Translations under genes and position numbers: made by a program
DNA from: Collinsella sp. MSK.8.10
GTDB lineage: Bacteria; Actinomycetota; Coriobacteriia; Coriobacteriales; Coriobacteriaceae
NCBI RefSeq assembly: GCF_019041915.1
Contig: NZ_JAHPYF010000006.1
Span: forward strand, 86,656-150,655
DNA length: 64,000 bases
Reading direction: 5' to 3'
Notes under the pieces: generated by a model
What the model was told of the DNA's origin: nothing
Database searches by the model: none
Seen by the model: only the letters and a program-made list of their open reading frames with translations
Shown: positions 1 through 8,159 of the stretch, in pieces
Layout: each line of letters starts with the position of its first letter
Position numbering within the stretch: the first letter of the stretch is position 1

Positions 1-534
1 CTGCTTAGCAAGCGCCTCCTGCGAGGCCGAGGACATCTGAACGCCCAGGGTGGACGTGTTAAGGGTATCGGTGGAAACGCTTAGCGACCCACCATCGCTA
101 GTTTTACCGAACACGGAAGTGGCATCGTACAGGCAGGTGCCGAGCGAGCTAATGTCCCCGTCCGTGGAGTTAATCTCGCCGATAAAGATATCGGCCTTTT
201 TGTCGCCGAGCGCGGAACCTGCCGAAGACGCATCGACAAAGGAGACCTTAAGGCCCATGCGGCTTGCGAGGGCGCGGGCGGCGTCGACCGCATATCCCGT
301 GAGCTCGCCGTCGGCGCCCTGCATTGCCTGCGGCGCATCGGAAGTATCGAGGGCGACCGTCAGGGTTCCGGGAGTGACCAGGGCATCGTCCGACACCGCC
401 GGCGTGACGGTCTCGTACTCGATCTGGTCGATCGTGGGAGTCGTGAACGTAGACAGCGGGTTGAACGCGCATCCGCTCAGGCCCAAAACGGCGATGACCG
501 CTGCGGTCCCAGCACCTAACCGAGCCGCGTGCAT
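1..534 (-). CDS. Solute-binding lipoprotein of an ABC transporter, partial (C-terminus beyond the window edge)
   Basis: This is an extracytoplasmic substrate-binding protein of the PBP2 (SBP_bac_3-like) type, probably for an amino acid or other small polar solute; only 178 N-terminal codons lie in the window. From ATG at 534 the protein has a classic lipoprotein signal: Arg5, a hydrophobic stretch and the lipobox LSGC with Cys22. After a linker comes the family start (TLTVALDTSDAPQA, then GELTGYAVDAARALASRMGL and KKADIFIGEI). A GAGGGG ribosome-binding site lies 7 nt upstream. The frame stays open upstream to an ATG at 843, so a longer form is possible (see findings). Family call is by motif pattern; the ligand is unknown. 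Confidence 0.75.
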   Translation of the reverse strand, partial: MHAARLGAGTAAVIAVLGLSGCAFNPLSTFTTPTIDQIEYETVTPAVSDDALVTPGTLTVALDTSDAPQAMQGADGELTGYAVDAARALASRMGLKVSFVDASSAGSALGDKKADIFIGEINSTDGDISSLGTCLYDATSVFGKTSDGGSLSVSTDTLNTSTLGVQMSSASQEALAKQ

Positions 535-883
535 CAAGCTGCCCCTCACCATGTCCACTACCCTGCCTTCTGTGTCGTATACGATCCGTGCGTTGCGCGG
601 AATATCAGGTTGTTCCCACCAGCTGACCTGGTATTTGACCCCACACTTGCGCACCGGGGTGTTTGCTCGGGAGGCCGCAGCCACCTTCACGACTGGCCCG
701 CTCGCCCGCGAGGCGGTATTGCCCCAAAGAAAGTAGAACGGACGGTGCGGCTTACATCTAGGACGCGCCATGATCGCGCCGCGCGCACGCGGTCGCTTAC
801 GTGGATCCCTTTGACCGCGTCTGTCTTGGACTAGGACAGGCATTTCGTCCGCCCGCAACCACAGCCTGGCAGGAACGTAGCGC

Positions 884-912
884 ATTATAGCTAAGTTCAA
901 GCTAAAGTTTAA
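884..912 (-). promoter_or_regulatory. Sigma-70-type promoter reading toward the solute-binding protein
   Basis: On the minus strand TTAAAC (912-907) is followed after exactly 17 nt by a consensus TATAAT (889-884). The predicted transcript start near 877 would leave about 34 nt before ATG 843 or about 340 nt before ATG 534. Confidence 0.55.
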
Positions 913-1033
913 GGTTAGGGGCGTTATTCACATCGCGAGTACAGATTTCGCAGGTCAGGACGGGCCGCACGCGCTCTGATTAAGCCCGTCGCTCCCCCAT
1001 GGAAAGCCCCAACACACCCGTCTTAGGGCGCCG

Positions 1034-1250
1034 TGGCCAAAAAATAGCAAATATGAGTACTGTTACCAATTTAGTAGCAGGAGTTTTTGGCTCTGCAAGC
1101 TGTTTTCACGCTCTATAACGTCAGATTGATGCCAGGATATTCCACATTTGTTTAATAATTTTCTAATTTACGCCATCTTCAAGTCCCAAAATCCCTGATT
1201 TTGCTGTTACTGAATTTGTAGCAGTACTCATATTTGCTATATTTTGGCCA
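1034..1250. repeat. 217-bp inverted-repeat element, copy 1
   Basis: The element begins TGGCCAAAAAATAGC and ends with the inverse of nearly the same sequence. The two ends match over about 47 bp with 5 differences, including the shared core GCAAATATGAGTACTG. Each end also holds an inner hairpin (CTGTTAC / GTAGCAG). No open reading frame inside is convincing and no target-site duplication is visible. A second copy lies at 15570-15797. Confidence 0.8.
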
Positions 1251-1284
1251 AAGCATATATCCAACCCCCTGTTTCAGAGCATTG

Positions 1285-2394
1285 TTAGGCGGGTTTAAGC
1301 CCAAAACACGCCCGCAACGTGTTAAATAGCGTCTCTTGTTTCTTTCTGCGAGCGTCAACACGGTTGCGATATCGCTTACTCATGCGCTGGTGGATGCGCC
1401 ATGCGAGCGCTTCCATCGCTTCCATGTCACAGAGCATTTCGTTGTTGACCGTCGCGATCTCGATTCCCATAGTGATCAAGCCCGTGTTGCGTTTTTCATC
1501 ATGGATACGTCCCCTCCGGGAGGAATGGCCCAGCTCACCGTTGTATTCCAGGTCAAACCGGGCTGTTTCCTGATACGCATCGCAAACTGCGTGCGACATC
1601 CCAGAGATTGCCTGCGCGCGGTCATCGAACTCGATCTTGTAGTCGGTCTTAAAAGGACCGCAGGCAAATCCGCCATAGGAAAACGGAAGCGAAAACAGAG
1701 CGAGCATGATGCACTCCATGGGCGACAGCAGGTTTTCTGACAGGTAGGGACACAGGCGCAGCAGCTGTTTGGCCGTGCTTCCTTTGCACGCCGCAAGGTA
1801 ATCTACCAGGCGATCGGGTGTCAGCACGGGCTCGACCTCAAAGTAACCGACATCTGGCGGCTGGTCTTTGTCCTTTGCCAATTTGTTCACGACAGGCGAT
1901 GTGTAGGGAGGTAGATACTGCCCGCGGTCACTCAGCGAAATCTTAGAGCACAGCTCCTGGGCTAGGGCAAATGCCTGGATACAGCCGACCTCGCGGGCGA
2001 CGGCAACACAAAGGGCCTCGGGAGATAGACTGTATACACCCGGCTCCACTTCTAGAATCGAGCCGGCAGGCAACCCGGAACACACGGACCAGCCCACGCC
2101 AAGCATGCGGCGGCGCTGCGCCGCAGATCCCACCAGCAAGCACAAATCCTCTTGCACCTCGCCGCTTGCGGCTCCAATACGCACCAAGTCGGGAAGATAG
2201 ATGTCCTCGGTCGAGGGCGACGACGTGCGCAGCGCGCGGCGCTCTTCATCGGGATCGAGGTCCCTCCAGCTGATGTAACCCATTTGTCGGCGCTCGGCGC
2301 GCATCATGCGTAGCGCCGAGGCACCCGTCAGAATTACGGAAGCCGCTAGCTGTTCGCTTGTCGGCTCGTTGCGCCGCTCAATCTTCACTGCCAC
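1285..2394 (-). CDS. Uncharacterised protein with a possible PD-(D/E)XK nuclease-like C-terminus
   Basis: This 369-residue protein is not recognised with certainty. The C-terminal third reads FDLEYNGELGH followed by HDEKRNTGLITMGIEI, a pattern like DUF559/Vsr-type PD-(D/E)XK folds (Asp, Glu-x-Tyr, His, then DxxR and a Gly-Ile-x-Ile strand). The N-terminal two thirds could be a DNA-binding or AbiEi-like region but show no clear motif. The GTG start at 2394 is chosen because it follows GGGGTGG and lies 10 nt after the comF stop; the frame runs further upstream, but only inside comF. It is probably co-transcribed with comF. An alternative is a lineage-specific protein with no nuclease activity. 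Confidence 0.6.
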   Translation of the reverse strand: MAVKIERRNEPTSEQLAASVILTGASALRMMRAERRQMGYISWRDLDPDEERRALRTSSPSTEDIYLPDLVRIGAASGEVQEDLCLLVGSAAQRRRMLGVGWSVCSGLPAGSILEVEPGVYSLSPEALCVAVAREVGCIQAFALAQELCSKISLSDRGQYLPPYTSPVVNKLAKDKDQPPDVGYFEVEPVLTPDRLVDYLAACKGSTAKQLLRLCPYLSENLLSPMECIMLALFSLPFSYGGFACGPFKTDYKIEFDDRAQAISGMSHAVCDAYQETARFDLEYNGELGHSSRRGRIHDEKRNTGLITMGIEIATVNNEMLCDMEAMEALAWRIHQRMSKRYRNRVDARRKKQETLFNTLRACFGLKPA

Positions 2395-2404
2395 AAAACC
2401 ACCC

Positions 2405-3211
2405 CTACCAAACGCGTGCGATAGCGAGGCCATCAACGGCCGCGGCACCGGCGCGCTTGAGTTCCGCCGAAGCCGCGGCCATCGTCGCGCCCGTGGTGAT
2501 AACGTCATCGATAAGCAGCAGGCGGCGGCCGTGCACGTCCTCAACCGTCTCGTACATGCCTTGGGCACGCTCGCGGCGCTCCTCACGACCGAGTTCGCGC
2601 TGGTCGCCATGCCCGTACTTGACGAGAGCATCGAGCAGGGGAACACCCGACAGCTCGCAAAATGGGCGCGCAATAGCCTCCATATGATCAAAACCACGCC
2701 GCCGAAACGCTGCCGCCGTCGCAGGCACAAACACCACCGCATCCGCGCCGGACAGCACACCTCCGTAGCGATCGGGCGCTACGACCTGGGCATGCAGGGC
2801 GGTGTCGTAGAGCAGCTCCGCCAGATACGGAGCTAGACGTCGCTCGCCCGCATCCTTGTACGCTTTAATGATGCGCGGCAGCGGATGCGCATAGACGGCG
2901 CACGCCAGACAGCGATCGAGTGCCTCCGCCATTGCCGAGGACGTGCCCTCGACCGAACACTCAGTGCACAGCAAATCCCCAAACGGGGCGCCGCATCGGG
3001 TACAGCTATGACGTGGGTCGATGAGCGTGAGCGCGGCCAGGCAGTCTTGGCAAATAAGCGCACCGGCGCGTTCGCAGCCGGCACATCGCGTGGGCGACAA
3101 CGCCTCAAGCGCCTCGTACGTCGCGTGCTCGGCAAACGGTAGCAATTCGTCCGCAAACGGTAGGGCACCGGCTCCCTGCAGACGGCTCAATATGTTCAGA
3201 TGGCTCTTCAA
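2405..3211 (-). CDS. comF: ComF family phosphoribosyltransferase-like protein
   Basis: ComF proteins act in DNA uptake or recombination and carry a phosphoribosyltransferase fold; the exact reaction is unsettled. The 268-residue protein has the family's N-terminal zinc-type cysteines (CAGCERAGALICQDC, CTRCGAPFGDLLCTEC), the RRGFDHMEAIA segment, and near residue 231 the PRPP-binding loop LLLIDDVITTGATM. The start is TTG at 3211, 8 nt after GGGAGGG. That ribosome-binding site lies inside a 10-bp hairpin (3215-3250). The next gene follows after 10 nt. Confidence 0.85.
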   Translation of the reverse strand: MKSHLNILSRLQGAGALPFADELLPFAEHATYEALEALSPTRCAGCERAGALICQDCLAALTLIDPRHSCTRCGAPFGDLLCTECSVEGTSSAMAEALDRCLACAVYAHPLPRIIKAYKDAGERRLAPYLAELLYDTALHAQVVAPDRYGGVLSGADAVVFVPATAAAFRRRGFDHMEAIARPFCELSGVPLLDALVKYGHGDQRELGREERRERAQGMYETVEDVHGRRLLLIDDVITTGATMAAASAELKRAGAAAVDGLAIARVW

Positions 3212-3214
3212 GAC

Positions 3215-3250
3215 ACAACCCTCCCTACGTTCGGTCGCGGGGAGGGTTGT
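3215..3250 (-). promoter_or_regulatory. Hairpin covering the comF ribosome-binding site
   Basis: The arms ACAACCCTCC and GGAGGGTTGT form a perfect 10-bp stem around a 16-nt loop. On the comF transcript the 3' arm contains the Shine-Dalgarno sequence 8 nt before the TTG start. No T-run follows, so it does not look like a terminator of ricT. Confidence 0.5.
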
Positions 3251-3313
3251 TGATTCGGCGCTATGATACCCCGATGCGCTCGGGGCAAGGCGGGCTAAAT
3301 CCGCTCGCGGGCG

Positions 3314-5005
3314 TTATTCGCCGGCGGGCGGTTGCGGTGCGGACGAAGACGGAGTCGAGCCCTCGCCGCCATCCTGGCGCGGCTTGCGGGAACGGCGACG
3401 GCGACGGCGCTTTTGACCCTGGTCGGCCGAGCCCTCGCCACCGCGCGGCTCGCGCTCGTCGCGAGCGGCGCCACGCGAAGCCTTGGCAGCCGCTCCCCCG
3501 CCATCCCCGGGACGACGGCGCGTGACCTTGACCTCGCCATCCGAGACCTGATCGGCCACGGAGGGCACTGAGGGCTTCTGCTGCGCGCCCGAGGAATGGC
3601 GACGGCGCGGACGCGGCGTGCGCTCCTCCTCGCCACGTGACTTGCCGCCCTTGTCGGCAGGCGCATCGGAGGCCGAGGCGCCCTTGGAAGCGGCACCAGC
3701 CTCGCGAGCAGCTGCGGCGCGGAAGGCGTCCTCGCGCTCCTCGCTCGACAGATGACGGCGGCGGCGACGTGTGGGGTTCATGCCACCGCCGCGATTCTGC
3801 TGCTGGGGTTGCTGAACCTCGCGCTCGCGAGAGGCGTTCTTGCCCGCGGCTGCAGCCTCGGTAGCATCGCCCGAGCCCGCGCGCTTGCGGCGGCGACGGC
3901 CATCGGCCGCCCCCTCGGCCTCGGGTGCCTCGGCCTTGCCGCGACCCTTTCCACGGCCACGGCCCTCGCCCTGACCCTGACCGGCGCGAGCATCGGATTC
4001 GGCATCGCGACGACGACGCTTGGGCATCGACGTGCCGGCCAGACGGTCGGCACTCGACAGGCCATCGCCCACGTCGACGCCGTTCTCGCGATCGAGCTCC
4101 ATGAGCGCCAGGCGCATCTCGGGCGACTCGATGCGCTCGAGCACGTCGCGCGTCACGCAGTCGGGGCGGCAGTTGCAGCCCTGCTCGGCGGCCTTCTTTT
4201 TGCAGCCCTCCGAGCACGTCATATCGGCCAGGTTGACCTTAAAGACTTTGCCGTTCTCCAGGCGCAGCACCAGCTGCTCACGCGGCGTGTCATACTCCTG
4301 GATACGCGCCTTGCCAAGCGGCGTATCGATGAGTGTCTTCTTTTTGGGCGCTCGGCTCTTAAAGTCCTTGTAGGCCTCGAACTCGTAGCGCAGGCAGCAC
4401 ATCAGGCGACCGCACACGCCACTGATCTTGGACGAGTTGAGCGGCAGGTCCTGCTCTTTTGCCATGCGAATCGAGACGGGCTCAAACTGTCCGCCAAAGC
4501 GCGTGCAGCAGAGCTCCTGTCCGCACTGGGCGTAGCCACCCACCAGGCGGGTCTCGTCGCGCACGCCGATCTGGCGCATGTCGACGCGAATGTGCAGCGT
4601 CGAGGACAGGTCCTTGACGAGCTGGCGAAAATCGACGCGCTCCTCGGCCGCAAAGTAGAACACGGCCTTCTCGCCGCCAAACAGGTACTCGACGCCGACC
4701 GGCTTCATCTCGAGGTCGAGCTCCTTGACCAGGCGGCGGAAGTCGACCATGGCCTCGTCGCCCTGGATGGCCAGGTCGTCGGCAAGCTGCAGGTCGATGT
4801 CGCTCGCCACGCGCAGCACGGGCTTGAGCGGCTGACCGATCTCATCTTGCGGCACCTCGAAGGGATCGGCCGTGACCAGGCCGATCTCGGTTCCGCGCTC
4901 GGTGGAGCAAATGGCATAATCGGCCTCGAGGATATCCAGATCCTGCGGATCGAACCACAGGTCGCGCGAGGCGTAGGTAAACTTAACGGGTACGACTAAC
5001 GGCAT
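3314..5005 (-). CDS. ricT: RicT/YaaT (PSP1 domain) regulatory protein with long basic tail
   Basis: RicT is the PSP1-domain subunit of the Fe-S-containing Ric complex, which in Bacillus promotes RNA maturation and phosphorelay function; here the role is inferred. Residues 1 to about 270 hold the PSP1 core with its cysteine signature (CGQELCCTRFGG, CGRLMCCLRYEFEAY). The remaining ~290 residues are low-complexity, rich in Arg, Gly, Ala and Ser, with clusters such as RRRRRRSRKPR, about doubling the usual length. The start codon lies within the end of holB (10-nt overlap), the conserved tmk-holB-ricT order. The tail could bind RNA or DNA, but that is inference. Confidence 0.85.
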   Translation of the reverse strand: MPLVVPVKFTYASRDLWFDPQDLDILEADYAICSTERGTEIGLVTADPFEVPQDEIGQPLKPVLRVASDIDLQLADDLAIQGDEAMVDFRRLVKELDLEMKPVGVEYLFGGEKAVFYFAAEERVDFRQLVKDLSSTLHIRVDMRQIGVRDETRLVGGYAQCGQELCCTRFGGQFEPVSIRMAKEQDLPLNSSKISGVCGRLMCCLRYEFEAYKDFKSRAPKKKTLIDTPLGKARIQEYDTPREQLVLRLENGKVFKVNLADMTCSEGCKKKAAEQGCNCRPDCVTRDVLERIESPEMRLALMELDRENGVDVGDGLSSADRLAGTSMPKRRRRDAESDARAGQGQGEGRGRGKGRGKAEAPEAEGAADGRRRRKRAGSGDATEAAAAGKNASREREVQQPQQQNRGGGMNPTRRRRRHLSSEEREDAFRAAAAREAGAASKGASASDAPADKGGKSRGEEERTPRPRRRHSSGAQQKPSVPSVADQVSDGEVKVTRRRPGDGGGAAAKASRGAARDEREPRGGEGSADQGQKRRRRRRSRKPRQDGGEGSTPSSSAPQPPAGE

Positions 5006-6123
5006 TTCAGTGCCTTCCTGATATCGAACAGCATGACCTCGATGGCCAGCTGGGGAGTAACGTTTCTGGCGATGTTGCGCTCGGCGGTCGCGACTGCCTC
5101 GAGCGCCCGGGTGGCACCCGCAACATTGGTCGCGGCGGCAAGCCGACCGATCGTGTCGCGCACGTCTTCGTTTACCACGTCGGCCGCCTCGTCCTGAAGC
5201 GTCAGCAGCACGTCGCGCATGAGCGTCCGCGCGCTCGCCAGCGCTTCCATGATACCCGAACGCTCGCGCGCGTTGAGTTCGCGCTTGTTGCGGTCCTCAA
5301 GCTGCTTCAATGCTCCACGCGACAGGTAGTCGGCGTTTTGCTCGAGCACCTTTTCCTGCGTGGACTTGACCTCGGCGAGCGGCGCCTTAACGGCGACGAT
5401 GAGTGACTTGGCGCGACTGAGCACGTCGGCCTCGTCGGCGGCGATAAGCGAATCGATGGCGCGGACCATCTGACGGCGGGCGTCCTGGCGCTCGGCGCTC
5501 TTGAGGAACTCGATGCCACGCGTGGGGCTTCCCGCTACGGCGACGGCCATGCGGCAACGCGCAGGGTCCTGACCGGTGGCGCGACTCACGGCCTGCGCGG
5601 CGACGGCGGGCGATACCAGCCGAAACGGCACGCACTGGCAGCGGCTCACGATGGTGGGCAACATCACGTCTGCCGAGGTGCCCAGCAGGATGAACATAAC
5701 GTCCTCGGGCGGCTCCTCGAGTGTTTTGAGCAGTGCGTTGGCGGTGTTGGCGCGCAGCTGCTCGGCACGGTCGATGATGTAGACCTTGGCCTTGGCACGG
5801 ATGGGCGCCAGCGGCACGTCGTCGAGCAGCTCGCGGGTCTGGGCGATGAGGTAGCCCGTGGCGCTCTCGGGCGTGTAATAGTGCACATCGGGGTGTGTAT
5901 GGCGGGCGACGCGCACGCAGCTATCGCATGAGCCGCAGCCGTCCTGCTCGCACAGGAAGGCTTGGGCGAGCGCCCACGCGGCGTCGAGCTTGCCCGCTCC
6001 GGGCGCGCCCAAAAACAGGTAGGCGTGCGATGCGCGACCGCTGGCGACGGCATTGGTCAAAAAGTCGCGCACGCGCTCTTGGGTGTCGAGCTTGGCCAGC
6101 AGGCTTGCCTGAGCGGGGGCCAT
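4996..6123 (-). CDS. holB: DNA polymerase III delta' subunit (clamp loader)
   Basis: This AAA+ clamp-loader subunit helps place the sliding clamp on DNA. The 375-residue protein has a P-loop region GAPGAGK (39-45), the cysteine module of the delta'/tau family (C58, C63, C66, C69), an IIDRAEQLRANTANALLKTLEEPP segment and the SRCQ motif (sensor/arginine-finger region). The start at 6123 is preferred because it lies 1 nt after the tmk stop (TAACATG) and the sequence MAPAQASLLAKL fits the family N-terminus; an in-frame ATG at 6162 would overlap tmk. Translation is likely coupled to tmk. Confidence 0.9.
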   Translation of the reverse strand: MAPAQASLLAKLDTQERVRDFLTNAVASGRASHAYLFLGAPGAGKLDAAWALAQAFLCEQDGCGSCDSCVRVARHTHPDVHYYTPESATGYLIAQTRELLDDVPLAPIRAKAKVYIIDRAEQLRANTANALLKTLEEPPEDVMFILLGTSADVMLPTIVSRCQCVPFRLVSPAVAAQAVSRATGQDPARCRMAVAVAGSPTRGIEFLKSAERQDARRQMVRAIDSLIAADEADVLSRAKSLIVAVKAPLAEVKSTQEKVLEQNADYLSRGALKQLEDRNKRELNARERSGIMEALASARTLMRDVLLTLQDEAADVVNEDVRDTIGRLAAATNVAGATRALEAVATAERNIARNVTPQLAIEVMLFDIRKALKCR

Positions 6124-6124
6124 G

Positions 6125-6808
6125 TTACTCGGCCTCCTTGGCAAGCGCGGCGGCGACGACATCTTGCGGAATGTCGAGGCCGTAGACGCGAACCTGCTCG
6201 ACCGTCTGCGCGAAGACGTCCTCGATGGACGCGGTCGCGTCGATGAGCTTTACGCGGTTTGGTTCCTCGGCGGCAATGGCGCAAAATCCCTGGTAGACGC
6301 GCTCTTGGAAGGCCATGCCCTTGGCCTCCATGCGGTCGGCCGCACCACGGGCGGCCATGCGCAGCGCCGCCTGCTCGGGCGTGATGCGATAGACGAGTGT
6401 GAGAGCCGGGTGCGTACCCGCGACGGCCAGGTTGTTGGCGTCGCGCACCATCTGGCGATCGAGGCCGTCGGCAAACGCCTGGTAGCAGGTCGTGGAATCG
6501 TAGAAGCGGTCGCACAGGACCACCTTGCCGGCCGCGAGGGCGGGAGCTATGACCTCGTGCACCAGCTGGGCGCGTGCGGCCTCGTAGAGCAGCAGCTCGC
6601 AGGTATCTCCCATGGCCGTGTTGGCGGGATCGAGCAGCAGGGCGCGGATCTTTTCGCTGATGGCGGTGCCGCCCGGCTCGCGCAGGCTCACAACCTGGTA
6701 GCCAGCGAGTTCGAGCGCGCGGGCAAGCAAGCGCGCCTGCGTGGACTTGCCGGCGCCATCAACGCCCTCGAGCGTGATAAAGCTATGTTGAGCGGGCTCA
6801 AAAGCCAT
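6125..6808 (-). CDS. tmk: Thymidylate kinase
   Basis: The enzyme phosphorylates dTMP to dTDP for DNA synthesis. The 227-residue protein has the P-loop GVDGAGKST (15-23), the DRFYDST motif that binds the nucleotide, and the conserved TLEG start. It is the first gene of the tmk-holB-ricT operon. The length is normal for the family. Confidence 0.95.
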   Translation of the reverse strand: MAFEPAQHSFITLEGVDGAGKSTQARLLARALELAGYQVVSLREPGGTAISEKIRALLLDPANTAMGDTCELLLYEAARAQLVHEVIAPALAAGKVVLCDRFYDSTTCYQAFADGLDRQMVRDANNLAVAGTHPALTLVYRITPEQAALRMAARGAADRMEAKGMAFQERVYQGFCAIAAEEPNRVKLIDATASIEDVFAQTVEQVRVYGLDIPQDVVAAALAKEAE

Positions 6809-6917
6809 GGGCGCAGCCCCTTCCTACAAGGCGCGTAAATGCGAGTTATAGCAACCAAGCCATGATACCCCAGTGCTCGGCGCGTCCCAAATCCCACCTA
6901 GCCAATGGCTACTCAGG

Positions 6918-6974
6918 CGGCAGTTAGGGACGTTCCTAAACTGCCGGCCGAAAAGGAACGTCCCAACTGCCGGC
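6918..6974. repeat. Head-to-head REP-like hairpin doublet
   Basis: Two inverted copies of a module with arm CGGCAGTT, core AGGGACGTTCCT and arm AACTGCCGG face each other. The doublet is nearly identical to the one at 8036-8093; together they flank the zinc-ribbon gene. Confidence 0.8.
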
Positions 6975-7033
6975 TTTTTGGGGTGCTGGGTATAATCGTC
7001 GTATTGCATTGAAATGTGGCGAAAGGAGTGGCA

Positions 7034-8017
7034 ATGTCTCGGTATTGCGCCTCGTGCGGCAAGCTTCTTGCAGATAATGCCAAGTTCTGCACCTCGTGCG
7101 GTGCATCCGTTGAACAAACAACCGCGAGCGATAGCCAGCCCGCTTTTGAGCAGACCGGTTCCCTCGATACGCCGCAAGCCAAGGCGGACGACCCCCTCGC
7201 CTATCGCCCCGACCTCGCCGCAGGCCCCGCGGCCGTCGAGACCACGCAGCGCATACCCGTCGCGAGCGGCTCGCCCCAACAGCAGCCGGCTCCCGCATAC
7301 GCGCCCGCTTCGCCACAGACCCCCGCTCCCAAAAAGAGCGGCACCGGGCCGCTTATCGCCGTTATCGTTGTGCTGGTGGCGATCATCATCGCCCTGGTCG
7401 TTTTCTTTGTGATCAAGCCTTTCGACAACGCCGCCACGCAGACGACTGCCGAGGTAGCTAAGCTGCACCATGACGTCGACGACGATGACCTAAAGCCTCT
7501 CGGCGATCCCAACAGCCTGTACGACGATGATGACGATGACGACGAGGATGGCGGCGAAGCAACGCTCTCCGAGCAGAACCTCTACCGCCGACTGAGCGAA
7601 TACTACGACTTGCTCGAAGACCTCGACAACTACGTCCGTGGCTGCGCGCAGAACTTCAACGGCAGCTATCTGGAAGAAGATCGCACCACCCGTCAAAATC
7701 TCGCCGACGTCGCCGAGCGCACAGAGGACACCATCGAGCAGTATTACGACATCGTCGAGGACCTGGACGTCCCGACGAGCTCCAAGAACTACAGTTCCTG
7801 GAAGGACATCATCGCCCTGTACGACGACCTGGATCACCGCATTGACGCAATCTGTGATGCCTGGGAGATCAGCCTGAAATACGCCAAGCCTGCGGACCAC
7901 AAGAATGAGATCGTGGCGCCGCTGTCGCGCGACAACGTGGCGGGCACCAATGACAATAAGTATCGCCTAGACTTTGAGGAGCGCTATCCCGGCGCCAAAC
8001 CCGTCGAAGTGAACTAG
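7034..8017 (+). CDS. Zinc-ribbon membrane protein of unknown function
   Basis: The 327-residue protein begins with a double-CxxC zinc ribbon (CASCGKLLADNAKFCTSCG), followed by a Pro/Ala-rich linker, one transmembrane helix (about residues 102-125, IAVIVVLVAIIIALVVFF) and an outer domain. That domain opens with an acidic run of nine Asp/Glu and continues as an alpha-helical, Tyr/Asp/Glu-rich region. The start is the ATG at 7034, 7 nt after AAAGGAG, not the in-frame GTG at 7016. This architecture is common in Gram-positive sensing or envelope proteins, but I cannot name a function. It is a single gene flanked by two matching repeat doublets. Confidence 0.8.
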   Translation: MSRYCASCGKLLADNAKFCTSCGASVEQTTASDSQPAFEQTGSLDTPQAKADDPLAYRPDLAAGPAAVETTQRIPVASGSPQQQPAPAYAPASPQTPAPKKSGTGPLIAVIVVLVAIIIALVVFFVIKPFDNAATQTTAEVAKLHHDVDDDDLKPLGDPNSLYDDDDDDDEDGGEATLSEQNLYRRLSEYYDLLEDLDNYVRGCAQNFNGSYLEEDRTTRQNLADVAERTEDTIEQYYDIVEDLDVPTSSKNYSSWKDIIALYDDLDHRIDAICDAWEISLKYAKPADHKNEIVAPLSRDNVAGTNDNKYRLDFEERYPGAKPVEVN

Positions 8018-8035
8018 CGCTTTGTCGTTCCCGAG

Positions 8036-8093
8036 CCGGCAGTTAGGGACGTTCCTAAACTGCCGGCAGAAAAGGAACGTCCCTAACTGCCGG
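8036..8093. repeat. Head-to-head REP-like hairpin doublet
   Basis: Two 31-nt modules (8036-8066 forward, 8063-8093 inverted) overlap by 4 nt. Each has 7-nt arms CCGGCAG / CTGCCGG around a TTAGGGACGTTCCT-type core. The sequence is almost the same as at 6918-6974. Confidence 0.85.
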
Positions 8094-8095
8094 TC

Positions 8096-8137
8096 AAAAA
8101 AAACGAGCGAGGATCGTGGGGTCCTCGCTCGTTTTTT
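8096..8137. terminator. Bidirectional intrinsic terminator
   Basis: The 12-bp stem AACGAGCGAGGA / TCCTCGCTCGTT has an A-run before it and a T-run after it, so it can end both the zinc-ribbon gene (plus) and topA (minus). Confidence 0.9.
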
Positions 8138-8159
8138 AGGCAATGTTTCGACCGCGCCG

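Larger units (their letters stand above)
535..1284. other. Gene-poor stretch holding a promoter and an inverted-repeat element
   Basis: This 750-bp gap contains the promoter at 884-912, an open in-frame extension of the solute-binding protein (up to 843) and the inverted-repeat element at 1034-1250. I see nothing supportable between 913 and 1033. Confidence 0.6.

Noticed and set aside
1179..1361. 60-codon frame across the right end of the inverted-repeat element
   Set aside because: It spans a non-coding repeat end and overlaps the 3' end of the neighbouring gene; no homology-like pattern.
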